A stretch of DNA of 64,000 nt from Inia geoffrensis (taxonomy: Eukaryota > Chordata > Mammalia > Artiodactyla > Iniidae): assembly GCA_036417435.1 (NCBI GenBank), contig CM070918.1, positions 29,581,523 to 29,645,522 of the forward strand, read 5' to 3'. Shown here one piece after another: positions 34,681 through 46,060 of the stretch. The position numbers and the translations under genes are program-made. Positions within the stretch are counted from its first letter, which is position 1. Every line of letters begins with the position of its first letter. The notes beneath the pieces were generated by a model. It did no database searches, was not told where the DNA came from, and worked only from the letters and a program-made list of their open reading frames with translations.

Positions 34681-36119
34681 ACCACGGTTCAGATGGCCCC
34701 CACAAACACACCCACCCCCCACACACAGCCTCTTCCCAACACGCTGACCATCTGGAAGGGCTGGGCTTCCCGGGCACCCTGCTTGGGGAGGGGTGTGCCG
34801 CCTTCACATTCCGGGAGGGCAGCCCTCTGCGGGGCATGAGTGTCGTTCACATCCAAAGCCAGATTCCGATGGACAGGTGGCACTGCCCTCAGGGCCCAAA
34901 TCCTCAACGGCAGGGACGTCCCGCCTTCCCTTGAAACAAGACTCATTTGTTCCCTCAGAAACATCTTCCAAGCACCCAGAGCCCTCCCGGCCTCAGCAGA
35001 GCAGGGCCCTCTCTGAAATCCTTGTCTGAAATGGTCTTTGTTGGGCTGCCAAATGTCCACCTTTCCCTCCAGAGTGACGCTCCATGGGGCAGCAATGCCC
35101 ACCTGCACCATCCCTAGTACTGCGACCGGGTGATCAATGATGAGCGTCCAGCAGACCCATGAGGCTGGCCTGGGAGGGCCTGCTGTGGCATTTCTGTACC
35201 AATTCCAAACTTTTAAAGTAGAAGCCAATGTTTAAAGATTTTACACTATAGCCCAATGTATAAAGCAGACTTTTTAAGGTGATAGCTCTGACTGGAGTGG
35301 GTGTCAGAGCCCCCTCAATCAGACGGGCCCCAATACCGACCCCAAGAGCCTCAGAGACAGTCTGGAAACTGTCTCTGGAAACACAGTCTGAAAACCACTG
35401 CACAATCCAAGGATGTGGAAGTGCCCTAGACTGGGACTGGTTTTGAAAATATGCACACAATTCCCAAAGGTGTATCCTGTCCCTGGGTAATCCTAAGAAC
35501 TGGGGAAAAATAGCTCCTCACATATCTCTCCCATGTTAGGGAGACTCACCCACGCTGGGTCACTCCTTTACTGGGTGGTAATGAATTTCTTGGGGATGCT
35601 ATTAGACGAGGTCGTTTCCTGTACTCTCTCAAGGAATCTCTGACTCCCATCCAATGCTCCAGGGCTTGGGGATATTCCTGGTTCCCATGTACCAGTGGAG
35701 GTTGTTAGTGGGGTCCTGTCAGGAAGCAGGCAGGGGAATCGGTGGATACCAGCAGCATCAATAAAGATGGCTTGAGACCCTGCAAATGAGGCTGCCATGA
35801 TTTCAGCCAAAGTCTGAGGCTATGGAGTGAAGAGACCACCACTGGGAAGAGAGTCCTGCCCAGGACTGAAGAACAATTTATAATTTCCAATACAGACCCC
35901 GATTTACAACCCTAAAGTCTCACATTTTCCCTTCTCCACCTAGCAATACCACCATTCTCAAAAGGGTGGTAAGAGACATGAGAATCTCCTTGATTCTGAA
36001 AAACTGGAGGAAGGAACAGCCTAAGTAGTGCCAGGGGTAGGACCTCACTCCAAGAGCTGCAGAGACTCTACAAAGCAACACTTAGCAGTGGTCCTGAGGG
36101 GCCCTGCTTTAACAACTAG
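34681..36119. other. Mostly unique intron
   Basis: A possible MER5 end (acagtctgaaaaccactg) lies near 35382-35400 on the minus strand. No exon was recognised. Confidence 0.4.
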
Positions 36120-36260
36120 ATGAGAACAGTGTGTTCTTTCACATAGAATATGAAGAGAATAGCTTTTAATTAGAAGATCAATTAACTAATTGTTTTTAAA
36201 GAAAGTGACAATATTTCACTCTTTTATACTTAAGATTTCACCTCAGTTCTTGGCTAAATC
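36120..36260. promoter_or_regulatory. Small AT-rich possible regulatory element
   Basis: Dense ATTA cores (cttttaattagaag, then tcaattaactaattg) in repeat-free sequence. Inferred only. Confidence 0.3.
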
Positions 36261-36319
36261 AAGAGCTACACCAGCATCTATTGTTTTCTCAGGTCCAAGA
36301 ATAAGAGTCCATAGCCCAG

Positions 36320-36475
36320 GGTCCTGAGGAGGTCCTGGCTCTGTCACCAAATTGCTATGTGACCTTGGTTAAGCAGTCACCTTTCTCTCTCAAAGCCTCA
36401 GTATTTCCCCCCAGCAAATAAGAGGACTGGAAAAGCCAACCCTATAAGTCCCTTCTAATTCTGATTCTAAGCTTA
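36320..36475 (+). repeat. MIR
   Basis: Has aattgctatgtgaccttgg, then aagcctcagtatttcc and aataagaggactggaaaag, in MIR order. Confidence 0.75.
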
Positions 36476-37671
36476 TAAGTTGGCCATTGCCTCTGCCAAT
36501 GATTGAGCTATCACAAATTCCAAATGACTGTGGTTTGGTTTGCTGAGCCCCAAAAAGTTCAAAACTTGGAGTCCTGCCGGGTCTATTGTTTTTGATATCT
36601 ATTCCCTCTAGAGGGCGAGAATGAAGACTTGGTCTACCCAGGGCTGTGCGGGTACAGATGACACTAGAGGAAAAGTCATAGCAAAGTTCCACAAACACCT
36701 GGCTTTCAATCTTCCAAGATGGCATGAAAGGCAGGGGAAGCAAGACTCTGAGTCTCAACCTATCTCCTACCAGCAAATTCCCCCTGCAGAACAGGTGTCG
36801 GGTCCTCCTTGGAATACTGGTCTGAGATTTTAGGTCCTCTTCCCACAAACTGGCAACCAAAGGGTTTCATCAACAATCACAATAGACGAAGATGTCTCAG
36901 GATAGCTGTTTAAGGCACACACATGCTCTGGACTCCCTGCTCAGAGCCTGGAAACACATCAACCCCTATCCCTATTGCATGGCTGCCATACTCCCGGGAA
37001 TATGCACGCCCCCATTCCCCTACCCCACACACCGCACGTATCCCAGACACACAGACACACTCAACTCGTGAAGCCTTAAATCGCTCCTATATACTGTGGC
37101 CTTGCCCACCTTCTCTGAGGCAGCTGGTAAATAGAACACAAGGCTACAGTCAAACTGCTATAGTCAGAAACTGCTCCCAGCCACCCTTCTCCTACCCAGA
37201 GGAGCAGAAGGCCAAGTGCGAAGGTGGAACCCAGTCCCTTTCTGTAGGGGTACTTCTTGGCCTTTGAAATTCTCCCCATCCCATCACAAGCCCTGCTTCG
37301 GAGCTCACTCCTTCATGCAGCTTTCCACACTTAAGCTGCTTAGCTTTGCACTAATAACCTCTTAATTGCTGGGTTTCCAAAAGGCCTTCCAGAAATCCGG
37401 GGTGCAGACCCACCCACTTATGGCCCACATACTATGGAATGCAGTTTGGGGGAGCGAGGACAGGGCACCTCCGCCTAACTCCTGCCTGCTGGAAAGCTGT
37501 TGCTTTCATTTTTAATTTTATTTAAAAGGGTACCCAAGACACCACAATAAAATGACATTAACTGTAAAATTACATTATTAATTCTTTAATCTCACTTGAG
37601 GCTTCAAGCTGTTGCTATGTCCAATTATCCGTATAACCACCTGTCAGAATCCCGGTGCTATTTAGCATTAC
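36476..37671. other. Intron adjoining the exon
   Basis: No repeat was recognised. An AT-rich segment at 37505-37630 just beyond the donor may be conserved flanking intron. No further exon was seen. Confidence 0.4.
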
Positions 37672-37674
37672 CTC
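37666..37674 (-). other. ZNF423: 5' splice site of the ZNF423 exon
   Basis: The minus strand reads GAG^gtaatg. The last exonic base is 37672 and the GT occupies 37671-37670. Reading through the donor would add Gly-Asn-Ala-Lys and a stop, which is the usual outcome of intron retention. Confidence 0.9.
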
Positions 37675-37872
37675 CAGGACAGCGGTGGGCCCGGTGGTCC
37701 GTCAGGTCTGCCAGAGACTCGAAGTCCTGCTGACAGTGATCGCAGGTGTAAATTGACTCATCCTCCATGTCTTCATCGTCCTCATTTCTCTCCTCTTGAC
37801 TTGTCACGCTGTTCCTGTCTTCCAGCACACGGCTGGTTTTTCGATCACACTCTGGCTCTCCTTCTAGGCCTC
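37672..37872 (-). CDS. ZNF423: ZNF423 internal coding exon (N-terminal acidic region and first zinc finger)
   Basis: ZNF423 is a nuclear C2H2 zinc-finger factor. It binds EBF/OLF1 and BMP-activated SMADs and acts in neural and adipocyte development (known of the family). The exon encodes 66 full codons, starting [15 protein letters not shown] strongly acidic stretch ([14 protein letters not shown]) follows, then a finger with C-X2-C-X12-H-X4-C spacing ([22 protein letters not shown]). This finger is usually annotated as degenerate finger 1. On the minus strand the acceptor reads ttcctgttggcag^GA and the donor GGAG^gtaatg. The first two bases finish a split codon and the last base starts one, so both introns are phase 1 and 201 nt is frame-neutral. 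From memory, it differs from human by only about two residues. The paralogue ZNF521 diverges clearly here. No start or stop codon belongs to this exon: the frame closes only after the donor. There is no frameshift or damage. Confidence 0.96.
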
Positions 37873-37905
37873 CTGCCAACAGGAAGAATACAGTCCACGT
37901 CAGCT
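37873..37905 (-). other. ZNF423: 3' splice site and branch region of the ZNF423 exon
   Basis: Minus-strand sequence before the exon ends in a short pyrimidine tract and ggcag. A gctgac motif at 37899-37904 puts a candidate branch-point A at 37900, 28 nt before the first exonic base. That is normal spacing for a mammalian acceptor. The branch point is inferred from the motif alone. Confidence 0.8.
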
Positions 37906-38574
37906 GATGGGGTCTTGGGAAAGGATTTTAAAAGAATCACCCTGCATTTATGAAGATACATTTAATTACTCTACCTCCCAGGGTCCATTCTTCTTGACAC
38001 CTCTCAGTATATTAAAATATGGGGGGGGTTGTAGCATGTGGTGCCATAATTCTCAGCTAGATTATTTAATTCTTGGTGCAAATCTTCTAGAGGGATGTCC
38101 TGTCATCTTCCCTCTGTGCATGGATGCTGGGGGTCATGACCCATCAGGGAGGTGAAAATACCTTAGCATTTTGTCTCCTAAAAACCCCAGTTTTCTCACA
38201 CATTTCTCTAGAGTTTCCATCAGTTGTTCCTAATGTACCTGAACTTTTAGTTTCCCCCAAAGCCTTGAAGTTTAGAGCTGGGAGATCTCTTAGCCAGGTA
38301 CACCTTCCACATAACATGCCTCCCAATGTGGAGATGTTGGCTCAGTTCTTTGCAAAGATGTCCTGATTCTGGAATCAAGGAAGCACGTGTGTTTGCAGGA
38401 CCACAGATAGTCAAATTGCTGCTTAAAATGCCCCTGAGCGCTCACTTGTGCCCCGGTATCAGCCTAGACAGTGAGAACCAGGCTTGGAATCATTTGACCA
38501 ATTTTTTTAAAATAAAATACCAATTCTGTGCTTAGCACTGCGCAGACCAGCTGTTGAACTATACAGAAAAGTGA
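37906..38574. other. Intron upstream of the acceptor, nothing recognised
   Basis: AT-balanced unique sequence with a short poly-G run at 38023-38030. No repeat or exon was recognised. Confidence 0.4.
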
Positions 38575-38775
38575 GTTAATGATCATGATAACGATGCTTC
38601 GCATTTGCATAGCGTTCTGTGCGTTTTCAAAGCACAAATACACACACGTAGCCCCATTTCACAGTCTCACACATCCTAGAGCTAAACGGGGGCTCAAGCT
38701 ATCTCACGGTTCTGACCCCTGCCCACAAAGAGGGATAACTTTGTTATTCCCCTTTCATAGGTAAGGCACCTGGCC
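38575..38775 (-). repeat. Possible MIR or CR1-like relic
   Basis: Has cttcgcatttgcatagcg, then ttttcaaagcacaaatac and ccccatttcacag, resembling very old CORE or CR1-like repeats in reverse. Weak. Confidence 0.4.
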
Positions 38776-39012
38776 TCCAGACAGAAGGATGCAACATCCC
38801 CAGCACCCTACACATGTTCACCTCGACATCCTGACTCCTGCCTAGTGCACTTCCCTGCACAGCTTGGGGGAAATGGAGAACAGCCTCAATCCGAGCGATT
38901 AATAGGACCCAACAAAAACTTGTAAACCAAAGTGCAAAAAATGCATGGTAAATATTACATACAAAATATATCAGTAATCCCAATAAATGTCAGTGGATTA
39001 AACTTGTCCATT

Positions 39013-39253
39013 AAAATACAGAGACTCGGGTATTCCCTGGTGGCGCAGTGGTTGAGAGTCCTCCTGCCGATGCAGGGGACACGGGTTCGTGCCCCGGTCC
39101 AGGAAGATCCCACATGCCACGGAGCGGCTGGGCCCGTAAGCCATGGCCGCTGAGCCTGCACGTCCAGAGCCTGTGCTCCGCAACGGGAGAGGCCACAGCA
39201 GTAAGAGGCCCGCATACCACAAAAAAAAATAAAAATAAAATACAGAGACTCGG
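39013..39253 (+). mobile_element. tRNA-Glu-derived SINE (CHR type), short form
   Basis: The body is 39030-39236. A perfect 17-bp duplication aaaatacagagactcgg lies at 39013-39029 and 39237-39253. This is the closest SINE to the exon, about 1.1 kb upstream in gene orientation. Confidence 0.96.
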
Positions 39254-39401
39254 ACTGGAAAATCAAACTGCCTGTTGTCTCTTCCCACAGTCCGTCCTGG
39301 AAAACAGATCTATCTGTGCAGAAACTAGCACTTATTTAAACTAAAGAGAGAAATCTCTATTATGTGTAAAGATATTGACGCAAACATATACACATATGCA
39401 A

Positions 39402-39403
<2 letters not shown>

Positions 39404-39445
<42 letters not shown>
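39404..39445 (+). repeat. (TG)21 microsatellite
   Basis: Uninterrupted TG tract. Confidence 0.99.
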
Positions 39446-39446
<1 letters not shown>

Positions 39447-40440
39447 GCCCGTAACATCACAGTTACAGAAAAAGGCTTCAGCACACAACCTTTAAACTCC
39501 CAAGGACTGGTCGCCAAAGCGAGAAAGAGAAATGAAGCAAAGAATGCATTTCATTCGAGGCCGAAGCCACAGTCCTATAAATATTTCTATTCAAAAATAG
39601 ATAACGTTATAAGGGCTCTGTTTCTCCCGTCCGCACAGAACATGCACCTCCAAGCACCCGAAAGCAGCAACCTACAAACACAAATCAGCTCATTGGAGAG
39701 CCAGCTGCCGCCTTCTGTGGCGGCGAACGTGGCATGACACGCCGCTTGGAACTGCACAGAGGCAGTAAAAATCAATGTTTCCATTTGTGGCCCATCAAAA
39801 CATCTCTCTTCTTACCAATTAAGGGATGTACAATTTTTAGGTTCTTTTATCATCAGAACACGCCAACTCCCGGCAATACAGAAATCCCATTAAAAGTCAG
39901 GCAGCGTATTTATCTCAGGAAATCTGATCTGCTGCTGTGGTGACAGCAAGAAACAGAAAGCAAAGAAATGAGAAATATCATTTGGAGCCTTCAATATTAT
40001 AAGTCATCATACAACCGTGCTTACACAGGCAAGCGCCCGTCTCTGAAATTTCTAGTTTACAGTCTCTTCCCTTAATAAAAAAAAAAAAAAAATGTTCTGA
40101 AGGGGGGAGAAAGAACCATAATTCTCACTTTATCTACTACACCAACTCTCCAGATAATAAGTTATGCTCAGCACCACGCCTGTGCTATTTTACTTAACAC
40201 ATAGTTTAATAGACATATTTAAATTATCCCCTTGTTGTTGTTGTTTTTGCCATATTTACTTGGCAGCATTTTCCATAATAGCTCATCTAATCCACAACTG
40301 GAACCACAAACAGTACAATGCATTTGATCTCTTTAAATCTGGTACATCCTGTTGACTCAGGAGTAGATAAATCAGAAAGTCAACTCTTGGGTTTTTATAA
40401 GGCAAAAACCCATAAAGTCATCCAAGAGTATAAATCTGTT
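39446..40440. promoter_or_regulatory. Candidate conserved intronic enhancer block
   Basis: About 1 kb without interspersed repeats, 1.6-2.6 kb upstream of the exon acceptor. It is rich in AT blocks and short mixed motifs (ataaatatttctattc, accaattaagggatg, gcagcgtatttatctcag). The texture is that of conserved non-coding sequence. Function is inferred. Confidence 0.45.
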
Positions 40441-40689
40441 TTAAGAAACTGTCACCTCCCCCTGCCGCTGTCTCCTAATGGGAAGGCAAGGTGGCGGCAC
40501 AGAAAGGGGGGGGGAGGGGGAGGGGCGGGTGACGTGGGGACCTCATCGCCCGAGGTCCCAGGGGTCACGTGGGCTGAAGGAGTCTTAGGGAGCAGGGGCC
40601 CCTCTGCTGCGTCATCAGACTCAGGACCTCTAGAGCAGGAAGCCCTCCATCAGCTCAAGGCTCTACTCTGTAAGGCACTCTTATGCCCC

Positions 40690-40825
40690 CCAGTCTCTCT
40701 CTGATCCTTACAATGGGAAAAAAGAGTACATGGTGTTATTTCTCCATTTACAGATGAGAAAACTGTGGCCCTGAGAGGCCACCCAAAGCCACACAAGGGA
40801 TTGAACCTACAAGTTCTGATGTGGA
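40690..40825 (-). repeat. MIR fragment
   Basis: Has tttctccatttacagatgag, then aaaactgtggccctgagag and aagccacacaagggattgaac. Confidence 0.75.
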
Positions 40826-41577
40826 GCTGCTTGCCCTTCCCCAGGCCGGGGCCTGTCGGAGCCCCAGACTCCCAAGGCCAGCAGGTGGGAGCCCTGAGGA
40901 CGGAGCCGAAGGCGCCAGGCCCCCCTGGAGCACCCTCTGGATCTCCTCTTTCCCAGGCCCACCCTGAGCAGCCGCTCAGTGAGCCCCCGGGGCCCTAATG
41001 AGAGCACCTTGACCCGGCTCTGGCTCATCGTGGGTGACCCTGCTGGCCCACGTCCTGCCCTCAACCAGCCCCCGGGACCCTCAAGGGTCCTCGCTGAGCA
41101 AGCACAGAGGACACAGAGCCCAGCGGCCACCACCAGCCCTGTCTGAGCCCCCATCCCAAGTGCTGCCTCATGCTTCCAACGTGGTGACCAGCTGGGCCTG
41201 AACTACAGTTGACCCCCAGGTCCCTCCAACCACCCCGGCCCACAAAGCAAAGTCAGCAGAGCTCATTTCTTTCCCACCGGGGCTGGGAAGGATGTCCCGA
41301 AAACGGACCGCTGGTGCCTTTCCCTCCGGCCCCACCCAAGTTCTCCCGGGGGACACCCAGGGAAGGCCCAAAGTAAACAATTTCGAATAGGTCCCTCTCC
41401 CCCAGGGCCACGAGCGCGGGACAGGAAACAGAATCGGCACCGTAAACGCCAGCCTCTCCGTCCATTAACAAAGCTCCCGACCTGCCCGGCCTCACGCTCC
41501 ACCCGGGACAACTCACAACCTAGCTGTTTTCCAATGTGCACACCCCCATCCTTTTGCCCAGGGGTCCACCAAGAGCA
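40826..41577. other. GC-rich unique intron, nothing recognised
   Basis: High GC with modest CpG. Overlapping frames of up to 115 codons follow from composition. Confidence 0.4.
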
Positions 41578-41780
41578 GCTAGCATTTATTGAGCACTAGT
41601 TGCATACCAGGTACCTTCTGAGCCCAGCCAGCCAGGCAGCCCTATGAGTTGAGCACCATGATAGCCCCATTTTAGGGGTGAGGAAACCGGGGCTCTGTGA
41701 GGTGACGATGCTTAAGCAAGGCCATAGTGGCAGGTTGCAAACACAGCTGTTCCTGACTCTAACCACTCTGCTACACGGTC
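41578..41780 (-). repeat. MIR
   Basis: Has gctagcatttattgagcact, then cccattttaggggtgaggaa and aaccactctgctacac. Confidence 0.85.
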
Positions 41781-42679
41781 TCCCCACAGCAGAGCTTCAA
41801 TGGAAAAGTGAGTTGAGTGTCAAGGAATCTGCCAACCCTCCAAGGCCACCTGCAGGGGCCTGGCTGCAGCCCCCAAAGTCCAGCAAGGGCTCTGCTGACC
41901 TCTCTGACTTCCCACTTATCTCCACAGCCCCACAGACCTTTGTTCAATCCCTTGAACTTCCAGTTTGTTTAGCCAAGGGCTCCTTCACACTCCAGGTCTG
42001 CCGTAACTGTTCCCCGTGCGCCTGAGTACCAAGGTCACACAGGTCCCCATCATTTCTTCCCCATAGTTCCCTTCCCTTCGCTGTCAGAGCACTTGGCACA
42101 AAGTTCACTTACACTTTTATAGGCTGATTTTTTACCCTCTGCCTTCTGGTGGCAGCCACATTTGCCCAGGACGGCAGCCACAACACCTCCCATCCCATGT
42201 GCTTGCCCTCACCCATCAAGAAGAGGCATCTGAGTCGCCTCCACAATTCCTCTCTGGCCTGGCTGGCCTTGGTGACTCCCTCGAACGCTAGAATGTAACA
42301 GAAACTAGAATGCAGCTTCCCCCGTGTCTCTTGGTCTCTTGGGACACGGCCCCTGAGAACCCAGCTGCCCTACTCTAAGAAGCCCAGGCCACATGGAGAG
42401 ACTGTAAGTGCTCCAGTCGACAGCCCCAGCTGAGCTCCCGCTGTCAGCGCCCACTGCCAGGCACGGGAGTGCAGCATCTCGGACATCCAACCCAGACAAG
42501 CCTTCAGAAGGCAGCAGCCCCAACTGGCAAGTGACTGCAACTCTACAAGAAATGCTAAGTGAGACAACCAACTGAGTCCACTCAGCCCACAGAAGTGTGC
42601 AAACTAATAATTGTTGCTTTAGGTCACTGAGTTTGGAGGTGGTTTGCTACACAGCAATAGACAGCTGGAACACACCCCC
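41781..42679. other. Unique intron, nothing recognised
   Basis: No repeat or exon was recognised. Confidence 0.4.
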
Positions 42680-42795
42680 ATAAGCTCCATGAGGCCAGGA
42701 GCTGTGGTTGGTTTGGTTTTGTACTGTCTCCCCAGCCCCTGGTACAGACGCACGGTAAGTGCTCAGTAAATGGTGAATGTATGAATTAATTGGTT
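42680..42795 (+). repeat. L2 3' end
   Basis: Has taagctccatgaggccagga, then gtaagtgctcagtaaatgg and tgaatgtatgaattaat. Confidence 0.75.
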
Positions 42796-42875
42796 TCAAA
42801 GAAACAAGACTCTGAATATCAACACAGGTAGGGGGAGGGAAAGTGCTTACAGTTCTGTTTATTGTGTGATAAGTA

Positions 42876-42954
42876 TTAGGTTGAACCATATGAAGTTGCC
42901 ATCTTTGTAGGTCAAAAAAGCCAAAATTTGGCAATCTCAAATGGTTCAACCTAA
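42876..42954. mobile_element. 79-bp mariner-type MITE (MADE1-like)
   Basis: The arms ttaggttgaaccat and atggttcaacctaa are perfect inverted termini. The inverted match extends to about 26 bp with three mismatches. TA precedes the left end and a mutated ca follows the right. Size and layout match mariner-derived MADE-type elements. Confidence 0.85.
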
Positions 42955-43214
42955 CATATGATGGGGCCAGTCTGTCCTGCCAACTTCTTCTTCAAATCAG
43001 GAGGAACAGAGTACACCTACACCGGTTGATCCCACTACACCACACCCCCACATGCCATCGTCCCTGAGTCCAAGATATGGGCTTGGGGAACTTTCTATGA
43101 GCAAAGACAGACAGTAACAAAACACTCAGCCTTTATTGCTTATCATTAGAAAACAGTGAATTTCCCCACCCGAGGCCACCTGCACCCTGAGTGATGCTGT
43201 CACCGCGGGTACCC
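42955..43214. other. Unique intron
   Basis: No family or exon was recognised. Confidence 0.4.
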
Positions 43215-43400
43215 TTCTACCTTCACATCCTCCCATCCCATCATCACAGTAAGCCTATGAGGGAGATACAATTGATATCTCCCCTTTGCAGAGGGGGAAA
43301 CCAAGGTTCAGGACCACACACAAATCACACACACTGGGAAGGGCAGAGCGTGGATTCGAACCCAGCTCTTCTGACTACAGATCCTGACTCAACCACCACA
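43215..43400 (-). repeat. MIR
   Basis: Has catcacagtaagcctatgag, then cctttgcagagggggaaacc and gtggattcgaacccagctc. Confidence 0.8.
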
Positions 43401-43959
43401 TGGGAGGGCAAAAAGGGAATGCCTGTAAAAGCGCTGAGCAGGGGACAGCTGGCTGAGTCCACTGCCAGAAAAAAGGGAAAGGGGGGAGACCCCGGGGGGC
43501 CAGGCTGCCCGCAGGCTGCCAGGTCTGGGAACAGGGTATTTCTTACCTTCTCAGCCAGGCTTCTTGAGCTCATGAGTCAGGGCTGTCGGGGCCTCACGGC
43601 TCCCCAGGGCCAGCTGACAGAGGCTCAGCCCGAGAACACCTGCGAGGGAGGGTCTCTCCCCTCTGGCCCCAGTCCCCGGCCAGCACGCAAGTCAGAAAGA
43701 ACCTCAGCAAGAAGGCTGCCTCTTCTCCTTCCTGGGAAGGACTGTGGGGATCACCCCGCCATCAGGGGGCCCTGGGCACCCTGAGAACCAGCCAGGGACC
43801 ACTGGGGGTCCCGCCTCTGGGGCCCTATGGCTGAGTACCTTCCCAACGGAGGCAGAAAGCCAGGAGCAACCCCTACACGCCCGAGAAAGAGAAAACAAGG
43901 GCAGAGTATGAGAGGTGTGAGATATCCCAGAGGCTACAATCACACATCTTCGTCCATTC
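43401..43959. other. Unique intron, nothing recognised
   Basis: A 197-codon plus-strand frame overlaps the MIR and has no domain, so it is taken as chance. Confidence 0.4.
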
Positions 43960-44140
43960 TCTCCTTCATTCACCCTACAAATATTGATTGAGTGCCTACT
44001 GTGTGCCAGGCATAACACGCATGTATTTGTTACAACATACAGGGTGCTCCCCGGTCGCTTTCATCTTGGTGGCCTCAAAGCCACACAAGGCCTGGCACAG
44101 AAAAGATGCTTAATCAACATGGGGCGGATGAATGACTGCC
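43960..44140. repeat. Two short L2 tail fragments
   Basis: Minus-strand fragment at about 43965-44025 (tgattgagtgcctactgtgt). Plus-strand fragment at about 44085-44140 (ggcctggcacagaaaagatg, then gatgaatgactg). Confidence 0.6.
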
Positions 44141-44904
44141 CAGTGAAGAAATGAATGCCCCAAGGGAGGTATAGGTGGTAAGTGCCTGCGGCCTGGGCCG
44201 GGTTACTCAGGGGACCGGGTTCCAGTCTTAGCTCTAGGACCCCGCCCCCTCACCCCATGAGTGACCCTATGTCAATTCTTCCACCTGAGGCCAATTCCCT
44301 ATGTGTCAACAAGCTTAATCGTGATGGACACCGCCCTCTCCTGCCTCACAAGGTGGAGGTGAGGCTCTTGTATGGCTGGCCATCAATGCGAGAATTGTGC
44401 CCACAGCTACACACAGATACGGGTAAGCCAGGAGCCCTGCAGGGTTTCAAGGAGCCCAGAGGAGGCTGGAACAGGGGCAGGCGGGCAGAGGAGGATGTGG
44501 GCAGAAGTGCAAGACAAGGGTGCAGGGGAAGGACAGGGAGAGGTGTGAAGGACAGGACTGGTGCCAGGTGACAGTGGGAAGCGGGAGAATCAGTCCTGGA
44601 GGCCAGCAAGTCCTGGACGGTCTCCCCATCTTTTCCCGCAATCAGACCTGGATAGGAGACCATACCAGCCACCTCTGCAGAAATCAGAACCACCAGACAG
44701 TGAATTCTAGGCACATACAGGGCTTGACGAGAGAACCCAACCGAACAGGGGGCACCGGGAGCACAAGGGTAGAGGAGTTCAGTGGGGCTGATGGAACCAA
44801 GCTGTTCCTACAGAAAGATGGTCATGAAGCAACGGCACACACAAGCAGCAGGCAGCTGGAGTCATGTTCCAGGGGCTGATGGGATGATAGAGAAAGAACT
44901 GCAA
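44141..44904. other. Unique intron, nothing recognised
   Basis: No repeat or exon was recognised. Confidence 0.4.
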
Positions 44905-45110
44905 AGAATCCCAGACTTTGGAGCCAGCCAGTCTGGGTTCAGATCCACATGCTGTCACTTAACAGCTGGGAGACCTTGGATAAGTCACTTACCCTCTCTG
45001 AGAAAAATTTTAATGAAGTTAAATTATTTTAATGAGATACTATATACAAAGCCTGATACCTGGCCCACAATGAGCCTGAGAAAACAGTAGCTACGGTTAC
45101 TGTCTTATTT
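44905..45110 (+). repeat. MIR
   Basis: Has gactttggagccagccagtc, then tgggttcagatccacatgc and ggataagtcacttaccctct. Confidence 0.85.
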
Positions 45111-45294
45111 TGCTATCATCATTCAAACCAACACAGGCTGCATCATGGCTCAGACACGCGGGTGGAGACATCGTACTGCACGAGAGGTTCTGCCAGGAGG
45201 CCTCACAGGCTCCTGAGGATGGAGAATGTCAGGGCACATGTCCCCTGAAAGGCACAAAAATGTCCATACAGACAAAAGGATCCACTTCATCAGG

Positions 45295-45400
45295 AGAGGA
45301 AATTCCTGGCCTCAAGTCCAGGCTCCCCACTCCCTCCCTGTGTGACCTTGAGTAAGTGACAAGCCCACCTCCTCCAGGAAACAGTGTGACCCCTGCCAGG
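45295..45400 (+). repeat. MIR fragment
   Basis: Has ccctgtgtgaccttgagtaa with MIR-like flanks. Confidence 0.6.
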
Positions 45401-45499
45401 GGTCTGTCCCGGGTGCAGACGATGCGGGCGTGTTTACAATTCACAAGCCCACTTGCCCTGTGCTCTCCCCCTGTACGTAGTTGGCGGGGGGGGGGGGCG

Positions 45500-46060
45500 C
45501 TCCCAACAGAATTCACAGTCCAGGCAGGTTTCTGCCACTTGCAAACTGTTTATCCTGGAACAATATTTTGCTTTAATAGAGAACACGTGCTCCATCCTAA
45601 CAGCCCGTATGTGTCCTACAAACAGTATCACCAGCAGCACGTTTCCCGAGGGCCAGCGTGGAGGAAGCATTTTCGGAACCTGGGCATGAGGTCAAACCCC
45701 TGGCTGAACCTCACCTTGGCGTTCTGGCCCTGCTTGTAGAGAAGAACACGTCTCCATGAACACTTTCTCACACACACCTGGACGGGTGGGATGGAGAAAG
45801 AGAGGGACTGGGCCGGGTCTGGGCAAGGAGCCTGCCAACCCCAATTAGACACTCTGCTTGTGCATCCGCTGCTGGCCCCAAATTCCACAAGGCAGCCACT
45901 ATTTATCTTCAGGTTTAAGATATGTGCAGTGCAGGCAGCAGGGTAACATTTAACACTCGGCCTAAAGGGTCCCCTTGGCAGCAGAGCTGTAGGCAAATAT
46001 TTTAACACATAATTTGCTGTCCAAGTTCCACTTAAATAAGGAAGCAACTTCCACATGCTG
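45500..46060. promoter_or_regulatory. Candidate conserved intronic element
   Basis: Repeat-free sequence after a poly-G run (45485-45496), with motifs such as caatattttgctttaatag, actatttatcttcaggttta and caaatattttaacacataat. A regulatory role is inferred from composition. Confidence 0.35.

Larger units (their letters stand above)
1..37671 (-). other. ZNF423: ZNF423 intron downstream of the exon (partial)
   Basis: No other conserved reading frame was found from 1 to 37671. In known ZNF423 structure this intron precedes the single very large exon that carries most zinc fingers, which is not in the window. The interval holds interspersed repeats plus repeat-free blocks that are annotated separately. 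Confidence 0.85.

Noticed and set aside
34689..35228. 179-codon minus-strand open frame
   Set aside because: No domain recognised and no canonical exon structure. Treated as chance.
37658..37879. Calling the full open frame around the exon as a small independent protein
   Set aside because: Its apparent start is a TTG in the intron, and its last four residues come from reading through the donor. The true coding extent is set by the splice sites.
43191..43784. 197-codon plus-strand open frame
   Set aside because: It runs through a MIR and has no domain or splice support.
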